Origin: Cloeon dipterum
Taxonomy: Eukaryota; Arthropoda; Insecta; Ephemeroptera; Baetidae
Reading direction: 5' to 3'
Assembly (NCBI RefSeq): GCF_949628265.1
Contig: NC_088788.1
Span: forward strand, 25,158,335 to 25,222,334
Length of the DNA stretch: 64,000 bases
Part shown: piece by piece, positions 39,523 through 52,300 of the stretch
Layout: the number at the start of each line of letters is the position of its first letter
How positions within the stretch are numbered: position 1 is the stretch's first letter
Program-made: the position numbers and the translations under genes
Notes under the pieces: generated by a model
Seen by the model: the letters and a program-made list of their open reading frames with translations, nothing else
Told to the model about the DNA's origin: nothing
Databases searched by the model: none

Positions 39523-42500
39523 TTACCGCCGCCGCTGCTGTTGCTGCTGTTGGTGTTGCTGTTTGTTGGCCGCACAACCCGCTCTCCTGCGCACCTTCAT
39601 CTCGCTCCAGGCTACTGCGATCCACTCGTTGCGCGAGCTGTCGAACCACGTGAGCCCGAGGCTGTACCGGCCGTTGAGGTTCACGTGCTGGCAGTGCGAG
39701 AACCACCAGCCGCCCTCGTAGTTGGCCGCGCAATGCGTGTTGCTGATGTCCCGGTCAGAGTCGATCGTACTGAACTGCATGTGGTTTTGGTACTCGAACG
39801 CGTCGCTCGCGTTGCCCTGGTAGCCGTTCACCCACAGCCGGTAGCCATCCTGCTCGGTGCCCACGCTGAACTCGGTGTATTCGGCGAACCAATTCTGTCC
39901 GTAGATATCGTGGATGTCCACGCGCAGCGAGGAGCAGTTGTCCGCGGTCAAACGCCGGATTGCCTGGTTGCCCAGCCAGAATTCGCCTGGGAACAAAAAT
40001 GGGGAGGATTTTTTTTAACTAAATTTTACCACGGGGGAAAGGGAACAACGGATTACGCAAAATTGTAGTTAGTTTGACGAAAGCTATAGTTGGTTGGGGT
40101 TAAAATTTTAAGATGGTCCATTGTTGTATTCTGTGGTACTGATTCACTTTTATACGAGTCTCAATTTTTAGGTCTTTGAGACACATTTGAACCATTTTAA
40201 ACTGTATGAAAGAGGTAAAAGTCGCCCATGAAGGCATCTAGACACTTTAAAAAAATCTGAAAATATTCATGGCATTTCTTAAATATTTATATTAAATCCT
40301 TGGTCGCCGGCCAGAAATATAATTGAAACGTTGCTTTTGAAGCGATTTGATTCACAAAATAAATTTATTTCACTCTCAAATTAAAAAAAAAAAAATTCCG
40401 GTGTGGCAATGAGATAATTAATGATGCTTAAAATTTTGTAGTAAAGAGGCGCGACTTATACGGCCAATTATGCATGAAACCCAAGACTATTTGCGTGAAA
40501 TTAAAATTGCGAAGCTTTTCTGGCTGCCGAAGCATCCGCATGAAGATCAATTTTCTGCAGACGAAAGTTTCATTCGATATGTCATTTCCTCCGTTTTCGC
40601 GAATAATTAGCCCGGCAAGAACTTAATACCAAGAGTGGCTCATTAACGCCCGCTGCTCTGCGAGTTGGGAGCGAGACGGCGTGGCGTGTGTAGGCGCAAA
40701 ATAAAAATGCCGTCCGTTGTAATCCTTTACATATGTAAAAAGTTCTTTCTCACAACATTCTAGCTGTTCAGCGTGTGAGTCTGGAGGGGTATATAAGGCA
40801 ATTAATATGTGCTACACGCACGAGGGAGGCTTTAATAAGGCCTCTCTGTGCGCAGCGCGAGTGAGGGATCCATATGTTCAAAGCGATATAGGCATATATA
40901 GACTAGTGTTTGTGTACTCACCACCTGGTGAGCCGAAGCCAGCACGGTACTCGGCCCAATCACGGTTGAACTCTTCGGTGCCTTCGGTGCGGCGCTGAAT
41001 CACAGTCCAACCGCCGGCGCCGCTCTTCTGGTCGCACGAAGCCAAGATCGGCGCCTCGAACTGTGCGTCGATCACGTTCGAGCTGTCCAACTCCTCCGGC
41101 GTCAGTTTAGGTGCTATCAAATATTGACCACTCTGGCCAGAGATCGCCTCGCAATCTGCAACACAAAAGAGAACAACTTCGGTCAGGTTCTGCTTTGCTG
41201 CACCGCGGCCTTTGCGTGCCTCGCCAATCACGCGTGAATCATTAATGGGGCGAAAAATGTGCGCGCAAACCCGATCCGAAACGCCCGTGGAAACCGTGTA
41301 TCAAGTTGAGCCCGGCTCGCTCGGATTACGCACTATAGTAACGTTTTGTGACTGCTGGAAAAGTCACACGCCGGGAGAATCAAGTGGACTCTAGCGGTAA
41401 AAATGTTATGCAGTGAAGGTCTTTCAAATATACGATGAATTTTCGGCTTCTTCTACGCCGCATGTATGAATATTTTTGACGATTTGGTGGCTTCGTCAAT
41501 TTTCTCACCTCATTGAATACCCTGATATTGGCTAGGAAACCAACAACTTCAGATGCCTATTGAGCTGAAAAATGATTTCCCAATGCAAAAAGGAAATACA
41601 TTCTTGGAAATTATCTAAAGCGAAATGCTTTTACTTTGATCTCCTTCCATAGCATGTCTCTCTGGCAGTTTGTTGTTTGTTTTGAAAGTTGAACTAGCTC
41701 AATAATTTACAAACAAGCGGCTTACCTTGCGGCAAAGTATTCAGGATGTGCAAGAAATCCTTCTCAATGCGACTGATGTCTCTGACAACCCTCTTGACAG
41801 ATTTATCAGCGGCCGCCGACTCTTCGTCGTTCTGCTGCTCATCCAACTGAAACAAATGCAAGGCATCTCTTGAAAAAACCATCCCTTTTCCGCTTTGTTT
41901 ATATTATTAGACGAGGCGCGTTGGAGGCTAATTTGCAATTTAACCGCAGCCGTGCACATTTAAGAGCAGGCCGCATTTTGGGGAGATTAGTTTTTAATTA
42001 GGCAGAAAGGCACTCGGCCGACCGACTAATTCTGCTTTCAGCCAGCTTCTTATGCAAGCAGCTAGGGGGTTCCGCAGAAAGATAGAAGGACCCTCTGGAA
42101 TTCGTCGGCGCACCAGCCTTTTGAGATGCTGTGTAGCTTTTAACAACGTAGCTTTTTGCTGTGCGTTGCGTGGTCGAGAATGAAATATCCTTGCTAATGA
42201 GACTGCCGCGGAGCGTAAGCGCAAAAAATTAGCCCTAATGTGCTGGTGGGACGGGACGAGCTAGAACGCGAAATGTAGAAATTATTACGCCGAGCGTTCC
42301 ACGACGAGCAGCACTATAGAGACGAGAGAGAGAAAAACGCTATTACTTTTCACAAATGGCGTGGTGTGCGCGCGCGGATGTAAAATGATAACAACCCGCC
42401 GCGTGGCGGACGAATTGCTCCGATATCCTCAAGCCCTCATCAAGCAACTTTATTGCAACAAAAGAATAATGCTCGAAACACACTACTCTGTTTCCAGTGA

Positions 42501-45500
42501 ATGTGCTGATGAAGTAATTGCTCCGTTTTTCGCAGAGATTGGAGTTTATTGTGAGGTAATAAAACTTATTTTACGGCCTAACATGCCCGCGCCACTTGAA
42601 ACGTGCGGTCCGCAAGCCTATAAAATCTGCATAATATCTGAAAACTTTGAATTACGCAGATGCAATAAAACAACTTTCATTAGAATTTGTACAACATTAT
42701 TGCTGGGGATGTTCTTCAAGTAGTAAAAAAGTGCAAAGAATGAACTTTAAATTAGATTGCATTGCAAATAATGAGGAGCATTAAACTTGAAAAGAATTAA
42801 TACTTCTTGTTCCACTTTGTGATTTCAAATCTTAAACTATGGCGAGTATAAACTCCAACTGAATTATACATTAAAAATGAGGAAGATCGGCTAACCATGG
42901 AAATGCATTATTCGATTCGATAAAGCTGTGTTGAACCATCCAATTAAGCTCCAGCATGTGTTCAGGCACAATGACATAAACAGAGCCAAGCTAATTAAAA
43001 CCTGCTGCCGGGAACAATCACTCACCGACCCGTGAATTCTATTAAAAATTCGCGCACGTGTCTGCCCTGGCAGAGGCACATCATATATTCGGTGTAGAGT
43101 GTGTATATAAAGTCTTATATTTCGTCAAACAGCAGCAGCAGCAAATCTGATGAACAAGGTCGGGTGCCTTGTTTGCCTTTCAGTGCGGGAGCCGCATTAA
43201 AACATTAAAACTACGCTGCCGGGCACAAACTGTCGCTAATTGGTCTCCGGCCTTGGCTTTTGTCTATCTCTCTCCCCGTCTAACCGATTTTCGCACTCGG
43301 CGAGTAACAAAACGTCCGCGTTTGCCCTTTGCAATTGCAACGAAAACACCTGCCAGCGGCGGCGGCGAAGAGCGCCTCGTGATTGGAGTGGCTGTTATAG
43401 TCGATGTGTGTACTCACCGGCGAAGATGCTGACGAAGACAGCGCTCCGTGTTTAAGCACCGAGATGAGTGCGCGATTTTCGTCCAGGCCGTCTTGCAGGC
43501 CCGACACCAGATCCATCAGATTTTTCAGGCTCTTGCTCTGCACTTCCTGAAAACAAACACATCACGAGATTCAATGCTAATACCACTGCAAATATTTGCC
43601 GGCTTCCTCGTTTTGACTGTTAAGTGATTAATTAGAATAAGCGCGCGCGTTGCGGCGAAAAAGTGCTGAACTTGCGGAGTCACTCTCCCGCTCAAAAAGC
43701 CATTATGTACACTTGGCTGCGCGCAAATGGATTATTTTCGGTCACGTTTTGAGAGTTTAACATGAACTCGAAGCACTGCCAAAGAGGACTAATGGCCTTC
43801 AATGGGATATTTTCTGGCTAATTGACAAGTTCTGGTCGATTTTGTTTCCCCCAGGAAAAATAGCAGCAAATCGGTTAGTAAAATTAGAACAACGTCATTT
43901 TAGCATCACATTATATCAATAAAATGTAAAAATTATTTTCAGTACACATCCCTTCTTCCGAATCCCTTGAGTAATAATTAAATTTCCACCAACCTGACTA
44001 TCCTTGGCCACCTGAGCGTTGGACGAGGTTTGCGCCAGCTCGAACTCCATCTTGGTCACTTCCTTCTGCAGCTCAGGAATGGAGGTGTCCAGCCTGTTCT
44101 CCAGGAGGGTGACCTGTTCTTTCAGCTGCGCGTTGCTCTTCTGCACTTTGTCGATGGCTGCCAGGTCACGACTGATGTTGAAGAACTTGCGAGCGTTGGT
44201 GCGGCTGCTGCTCTCCAGCTGGGACACTCGTTCGAGCAATTCCTTCTGCTCGGCCTCGCGACTCGCGGACTTGGCATGCGACCACATGGCTGTCTTCAGG
44301 TGCTTCTCAACGCGTCGCAAACGCCTCTCATAGTCCTTCGACATATGCTCAGTGAAGCTGGACGAGCTGTCAGCCCGGTTTTCATTGTTCGTCGATATCT
44401 TGGACTGTACTGGTGCGGGTTTCAGGACTGAACTCCACTCAGATTGGGCTGTTTCCAACTGTAACAGTTAAAAATTCATATTTAGAAATGGATTAATGTT
44501 GAAGCAGACAAAATGATATCATATTTGTTTTCTTTAATGTTTAAGCGGTGAGTTTCTTTTCTAAAGAAATCATCCGACTAGAGAAGATACAAACAAAAAT
44601 TGTCAGACATTCAACGGCTGCTATATATGTAGCAAGTTTCCAATAATATATTCACAAAGAAACGGCGTCTCTCTCCTGATTTGCAATTCTCCCGGCGCGA
44701 AAACTACACTTTTGTCTACCTCGGCTGTCGAGATATGTCTAGCAAAGTCGGTCAGCGAGGCACCTTGATTGAACAGAGTGGCACACTGAGAGTGCACTCA
44801 CTATTTCCATTCCTAGCTTTCAGTAACCCCAATGCAACCCTATATCGTCTCGAATCCGACTCGCTTTTCTGCACCACCGTCAGCAAGCGTGGGGAGAGGA
44901 GGTGAACTTTTGCAAACTTTGATGTGCATCGCTCATCATTTATTCACCGATACCGTTGCCATTTTTATTACCATTCACATCCACCTGCTGATAAATATTG
45001 CACATCGAGAGAGAGAGAGAGCGCGCGAGCTGCATTTGCTTTTCGAAGCCACCAGTGCATGCAGCTGCCTCAAATCAATAATGCCATCGTTAGCTGCCTT
45101 TTTTCAATCAGCAGCAGCCACTACATGCACCATAGGAAATTGCATCCTTGCTTTGCGAGAACTTTTTGTGCAGAAAGCGCGCGGATCTATCATTGCATAT
45201 CTCCACCGTGCAGATTTCTTTGGAGTAGATAAAAAGCTTTGTATTGAATTGTAATTAAATGATGTAATCTCCATTTCCTCTGTGTTCTTGCTGAAGCACA
45301 AAAAAGGCTTCGTTTTTGCCTTTGTGTGTGCTTTACCGCCGCAGTCTGCATTACGAACAATGAGTCGGTAGGTTGAATATATTCCTCTTTTTACCGCCGG
45401 GATCCGGCGGCAGCCAGCGATGGACATTTTGATATTTAAAACAATGAGTTTCGTTTTTACAAAAGCAGAAAAGATGGCTGCTGGGCGAACAAAGCTGGAC

Positions 45501-46323
45501 CTGCCGTGCTGAGCGAGTATTTTTTGTGCTCTCTCGTGGCCTCAGAAAACAAACAGCAAAGCCCTTTTCATTTTTCCTTTGCGCTTTTGTTCTGTGTGTC
45601 GAATTAAAAAGCAGTGCCAGCGACGGCCCTTCCTGCGCGATTTCGGTAATTATTCCAATCCTTTCCAACATTTTTTTTACTCCTGGCAAGGACTCATCGG
45701 CTTGATAGAGAGGCAACGTAGCTTATTTAGTGTATGTATGAAGCCATTCATTTCGGCCGCGACACAAAGAGCTATAGCCCCAACTCATCGTTCAACACAT
45801 CGTCATCAGTATCGATGGTGCACCGCTTGCAATTTACGTCGTTTAACAAACCAGCCAGCACTCTCCAGCGGGTATTTTGTATGGCATATCTCCGTGTAGT
45901 GGCTGCGATGATCAATACTCAAAATAAACGGCCGCGAAATGCGGAACGCGTGCTACACAAATAAGGTCTTTGTGTGCCGTTGCTATTTGCGCTCGACTGG
46001 TTCTGGCGAGAAAATTTAATCAATTTGAAAACGAATATTATCTCTGTTTATCGCACAAAATCAGAGCTAAGCAAAAAATATGCAGTTCCCTTGCGAATTT
46101 TCTCGAAATATTTGGCGGATTCAGGGCAATTTCCTTAGCATATTCTGGCAGTAAATTCTGCTAAGAGGCATGCAGCGGGAGCAATATGTTGAGCGGGTGC
46201 GACTAATTCAAATCTAATTTATTATTTTCATGCCTCGTTTCCATATCTTATATCGCACCAGTAGAGGGTCGGGCCTCTGCTTTTATTGCATTTTGAGCAA
46301 TAAATTACTGGGCCGAGGGAAAC

Positions 46324-46383
<60 letters not shown>

Positions 46384-49300
46384 TTACTCCGTCGGCGCGT
46401 TTAAATTTATAATATCCCGTGCTAGCTGACTCGGTGGTGATGTTTCCTTTTCAAAGGCTTACTTCGTGTGTACGCGGCGGCACGGTGGCGGCGGCGAGAG
46501 CTGGCTCTGTGGCGCAGCACTGGTGCACGCAAAGATTTAATAAAATATCACCAGCAAGCCAGGCAGGCAGACAGCCCGGCTTGCTGGCTGCATAGCATGG
46601 CACCGCCTGCCCGGCTGTCTGTGCCGCACGACACCAATTGCAGGCGAGCGCAAATACTATTATTTATTGCGAAATACCTACACAGCACTTTTTGTCCCCA
46701 CCGACGTGATGCATCACGTGCCGTGTACGGAGTCTAGTCGCCCCAATTCGAGGGAACGTTAATAGTATGAGAGGAATTTGCGTCCCATCTCCGTGATCAG
46801 CTTCAGAACAACCTGAATAAAGTCTTGAAAAAATTTAAAACATACCCCCAACCCCGTAGAAATGCATATTATTTTTAAGAAAGGGGTAGGGTTTGGAACA
46901 ACAATGGTCAGTTTATTTTTTAAAATAATTTAATTTAAATTTAAATATTAGAAATCCGAGTTTTGCAAGAAATAAATGACGTAATAAAACTGCCTGGAAG
47001 TTAATGGATTTATTTTTTCGATATTTAAATTAGTTTTTTCACTCTTGACACAATAAACCAAATAAAAATGGTCAGAATATCCGTCAAATAGGTTAAAATG
47101 TAACAACTCCGAATAACAGCCTGATTTTTACATCCCTTTGGTAAACAAAGGAAATTTGGACTCATATTTCGCCGTGATATACATCGTGTTTTAATAATTG
47201 GAAGGCGGATCGTGAGAGATTTTTCCTGGAGCGGCTCGGAACAGAGTCAATGTTTGCGCCTCGCGCGCTCACATTTTGCTAGTGCTGAAAATGAGAAAAT
47301 AAGGGCCGTCGAAAACACCGCCTGCGATGAATATATTAAAAAGCGAACGAATGAGGAGGAAAAGCAGGTGGCCCTTTGTTTGCCAAAAGTATGAAACTCG
47401 CATTAGGGCGCGGACTCACGGAAAGTGTCGATTCGCAGCGTGGGCGACGAGAGCGAATTTCCATTTAACTGCCGCCCGCGGGACGTCAAACGGGAGGAAT
47501 TCTGAGCTGTTTACAGCGCGAAAACAGCAGAGAGTACCGAAATCTGTCGGGAAAAGCGGAGCAGTACATCAAACTAACTAACTAACCAACGAAGCACTCC
47601 GAATTGCATCCGCGTATATAATCCGATTGAGCGGATGTGTCTGTTTTAACGTTTGATTTGGCATGCTCATTAAATCCTATCTGCGAAAATCCACTCGATC
47701 GGAGCGGATAAATTAGATTCATTTTGCAGCCGCAGCGCTTTGTTACTCTCCAACATTTTGCCAAGCGTGCTGCTGTATTTGCTTTTCATCCGGCGAAAGT
47801 GCTTTCCGTTCGAGTTCCGTATAATGCGCGGAACATGTTCTTTGATTCATTAGTATTACAGAGCTCACGTGAACGAAAAGTCACCGAGCGCGCTTTCGTC
47901 GGGAAAGATGGATGGGCGTTTCGAGGAGAATTTCATCAGCATGCAAAGCGGGTGCAAGTCGGCTTCGTGCACGTAGAGCAATAAAAGAGAATTAACCGAA
48001 GGGTGCCGCTACGGCGCGCTGGATTGTAAAGTCGGGTGCAGCGAAATAATGCCATTATCGCAGGAGATTTGTACTTGGCGAGCGAAAGAGGTCAGGAGTG
48101 CTCGCATTCGTAATGTGGGACACGTCAAAGGCGGCGCACGACAGGAAATTGTTTTCGACCGTTATTGCTGGCGCTGAAGCAGGACAATCTACATATTTCA
48201 CTCTGCGAACAACCGGAAAGTATTGATTTGCGGTCAAAACTGCAAAGCCGAATAGAAGCAGATGGGGCTGGGGGATAAATTTTGTATTATTTATGCTGGG
48301 CACGTGGTAGTTCGATAATTGCACAAAGCAGTAAAGCCCAGCTGGTAAAAATGCAGGGATTCTACTTGAGCGAAACTTGTTTAATGCCGTGAACCGACTC
48401 TGTAGCGCAACAATTGTCTCTCGGAATTGAGTGCTCTAATAAAGTTGTCTTTCTTAACGTCACCCAATTCAGTTTATGTGTTTTGTACCCAACGTCAGCA
48501 AAATACTAACACACACAAAACGTGCTTGTTTTACGTCGAGTGGCTCGTTACCATGATTTTACGACCGGGGACACTTTAGCTAGCACTGCAATTAATCTAC
48601 AAATGCGTGGCTCGTAAAAGTGCTGAAAAACGCTAGAATTATTGCTCTCTCAGGCTGCGCAGGCTAATTGGAGGACTCGTTAAGAGTGGCAGGCACAACA
48701 TTGTGCGAACATACACACACAAACCAGCGGACTAATTAATTAAACTCGCGAGCCTCAAAGGCCGGTTCGTTTGATCGACGCAGGACGTAATTGCGGCTTC
48801 GTCTGAAGCAATTTTTCATAAGAATAACTCTCCCATCCACGGTAGATGGAAAAACTAGGCCTGCCTGCTTTTGTGAGGGTTGGCCAATGTGTACATATAC
48901 ATTTTATATATATTGAAGAGCCCCTCCTATAGAAATTTCTACAGGAAAATGCAACGTGCACGGAGGCTAAAGACTTCTGATTTCAAGAAACCTCGATTCT
49001 ATGGAAGGAAATGCACCAAAAAGACTTTTTTGCTTTTCGCATCCCTCCAGACTCCAGAGACTTTTATATTTCATCAGCGGATTGATCCGCCGGCGAAAGC
49101 AATCACCGGAGATCGGGTAGGATGTGCCACCTGCCCTGTGTGAGCGCACCGAATGATGTTGTAGTTTAATAAGCCGCCTCTCTTCTTCCCTCCCTTTCGT
49201 TCGTTCGGTTCGTCTTTTCGTCGCTCGTAGGTTGGGCTGCCGGTGTGCCGGCGGTAGTTTGTAATTTTAACAAGTTGCCATCAGCAGCCACGTTGCCGCA

Positions 49301-52300
49301 CGTAAGTGGATATTTCGTTTGTGCAGAGCAGAGACGCGTTAATGAGGTTTTTAATGAAATTCCATTGAGACGGCACGTGCATGACGTGCGAATTTAATGA
49401 GGCTGGATGATCTTATATGCCTTTTGGATACGTGTGTAGGGTATAAGGGGAGAAGCGAATGGTGGCGTAGGCGGAAAAGAAGTTGTTGGAGTTCGAGGAA
49501 AATTGCTGTGCGTGCAGTGCAGCCCAGCAGTTCTGCTAGCTGTGGATCGTGATTGTTCCCGCCGTTACTGGTCGTAAAAAGTGGTGTTAACAGCGAACCA
49601 GCACGGATGCATATCGGGGGATATTAACCTCTTTTGAAATTCACTGTGCCAGACAGTTAAATGATTTACCTATCTAAAGCTCTATGCGGCTATGAATCGA
49701 TAAGTTCCCCGTATGAATGTTGGCAGGGCAGGTCGCCACCACGTTCGTACGGACTGGAAAGTGACATTCCGAATCTTGATTAGCTCGGATCGATGCGGAG
49801 TAGAAGTTGGTCGCAGCTTTTAAAAGGGTCGAGCTGTTACTTTTAAGTAGATGGGTAGATTATATTTTACATGTTTATTCGCTATGGACGAAAATCGAGA
49901 CCCTGAAGTCGAGCAGGCTCCACTGGAAACATACGCGACGGGCGGAAACTTTTCTAAAAAGGGCCCTATGCACATTTCGTGATAAGTCAACATTCACTAC
50001 TTATACTTCCAAGCAAGGTGGTCGATCAAAAACTCCTCGCCACGAACGGCTGCCTCCGACGCTGCAGCTAGCAAATCCATAGAAAAGTTTGCACAGCCGG
50101 AGAACGGGTGTGCGTTATTAAACGGCTGAAAAATAAATTCGCAGAGCGGAAAACTATCTCGGCGGCTCGCGCCAATTTTCATTTGGGCTGAAAAGAAAAC
50201 GCGTCTCCGAGGAATAAAAACAAAAAGACTGAGTTCAGAAGCTCGATAAAGAAAGAAAGTTGCGTAAATTCGGGGCCATACTCGCTGGAGAGAATAAGAA
50301 AATAAGGCGCATTAGCCAAATTGAATCGTAATTTTGGAGGGAGGGGTTCCTACCTCCCTGCCTCTTCTCTCTTTTCACTCCGACACTTTCACAAGGGTTA
50401 ATGACGGGCGACTCTTTAAACTGCCGTGAAAACAGATTATGCAGCCGCCACCGCGGCGTGTAATTAGTCTGCTGGAGCAGAGGATCCTCCGTTCCTTGCG
50501 TGCTTGGGAGAGAAAAAACGCGGCAACGTCGGCGGCAGCTGCTGCCAAAAAATTGTTACCTCGCGTCTCGCCGCCGTAAACACAGCCAGCAGCCAGGCAT
50601 CGAAAGCTATACCTGCTGCCTTTAGTGAAACTCCCCCTCAAATTGCGTTCGTTATACTTCTCATTCGACACAGCGAATGAGCAGCCCTGCCGACCGACTA
50701 GGGAAGAAAAATTATTTATTACGGAGGTGGCGAACGTTATTCTCGACCAGGAAAGTAATGTCCAGCGATCTAGAATTAGCCACCCTGTAATCGGAGCTGC
50801 AAGCAGCGGAAAAACGAATTCGGGCTGCTTTTTAATTAAAGCCTACGGTGGGCCCGGTTCGTACCGCACCACCAACGGCGAAAAATGAGAAGCCAGTTTC
50901 TGACCCAAAAACAGGATTTTGCAGCTCTCACGCGATGGCCCGCCGAGAATTCAATTAATCGACTGCCATAGGCGGACAGGACACGTCAAAGGGCACCGAG
51001 TTACAATTATTAAAATAAGAGCGCACGCATCGATCGCGGACGGCCGGCGCGGGGCTGCTCGATTTAACTTTCGGAAAGAAGAGAGGAAGAAAGAAAGCTT
51101 TCTGACTGACTAGAGATAAGTTTGCGGCGGCGATTAAACGCGCCGCTCACGCCACATTGGCGCATTATGACAGCTGGAGAGCACGAGAGGCGGCGAAATC
51201 CGGAATTACGTGCGGCAGCGACTCTTTTGATTAATCCTGTGTGTCGTGTGAAAAAGATGAGCCCTCTGGAATACATCGCCCTTTTTGAGCGCACCACAAG
51301 TTCGGGGATGAAAGCCGCAGCGAAAGAGCAACCCCTCATCTCGCTTATATGTTTTGTGCTCAATCTCCTGCCGCCACTGCCGCCTTTTATTGCCCCTCAG
51401 CGTGTGTGATGTTTTTGGGCCGCGCGCTTTTGTGCTGCACAAAACACTGGCGCGCGGAATTCTTAGCATGCTAAAAAAGGCAGACAGAGAGAGTGAGAGA
51501 GAGAAAAAATACGCGACAGGGGGCTTTTGTGGTATGAAATTCTCTCTCTCTCTCATACGCCACACCACACACACCTGCCCTCTCTTGGTCTTTAATTATC
51601 CTCAGTCAGAAAAGGTGACACTTACGGTTCACCTCTGCGCAAGTTTGTTATGTCAAGGACCTGTAACATAGAGTCCAGAAACTTTTGCCCTTGTCAGCCG
51701 CCAGAACTGCATGAAAATGACATTAATTTTAAGCCAAAACCGAGCAACCGTTGTAATAAATTAAAAGCAGTAAAATAAATTAGAATTTTATGCCTCGCCC
51801 GATTTTAGGAATCCCCAACCACCCTCATAAATACCATAACCACAGCCGACCAGCCCTGGCCGCATATTCCCTTTTTTCACGTTTGATCAAATTCCTCACA
51901 TGTTTCGTGCGCTGTCGAGTGGAAAATGTTCCTACCTGCACACGAAGGTTGGCACAGCTTGCGGAGCAGCTCTGCGCCTTTTCCCTGATGTTGCCGATCT
52001 CCTCGACGTTCTGCTGGTTCTGCACCGTGTTGAGCTCAGCGTCGCGACGCAGAGCTTCCAGGTCGGCGCGACAACTGTCCACGTCGCCCCTCAGTAGGGA
52101 CACCTCGCTGGACAGGCTCGACACCGACTGCGAGTGGATCTCGCTCGTGTTGTGGCTAGCCGACAACTCGGTTTGGATTTCGTTGCGGATTTGCTGGACT
52201 GCGCTCTGCAACCACTGCACTGTCAGGTGGTCGTTGCGCTGCTGGTTGTTGGACGTTGACTGCGGGCCGTTCGATTCCTTTGCATTCGTGATCTCTTTCC

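Larger units (their letters stand above)
44459..51935 (-). other. Large second intron of scabrous
   Basis: 7.5 kb with no coding exon that I can support. It is CpG-rich for an intron and carries a GA microsatellite (46328-46381), a compound hairpin (46551-46625) and several GAGA tracts (45007-45022, 51486-51504, 51541-51554). Regulatory elements are likely but cannot be assigned by eye. Confidence 0.5.

Noticed and set aside
39541..40068. 175 aa plus-strand ORF
   Set aside because: Antisense shadow of the scabrous fibrinogen-domain exon, which has clear homology on the other strand.
44019..44431. 104 aa and 133 aa plus-strand ORFs
   Set aside because: Opposite strand of the scabrous coiled-coil exon.
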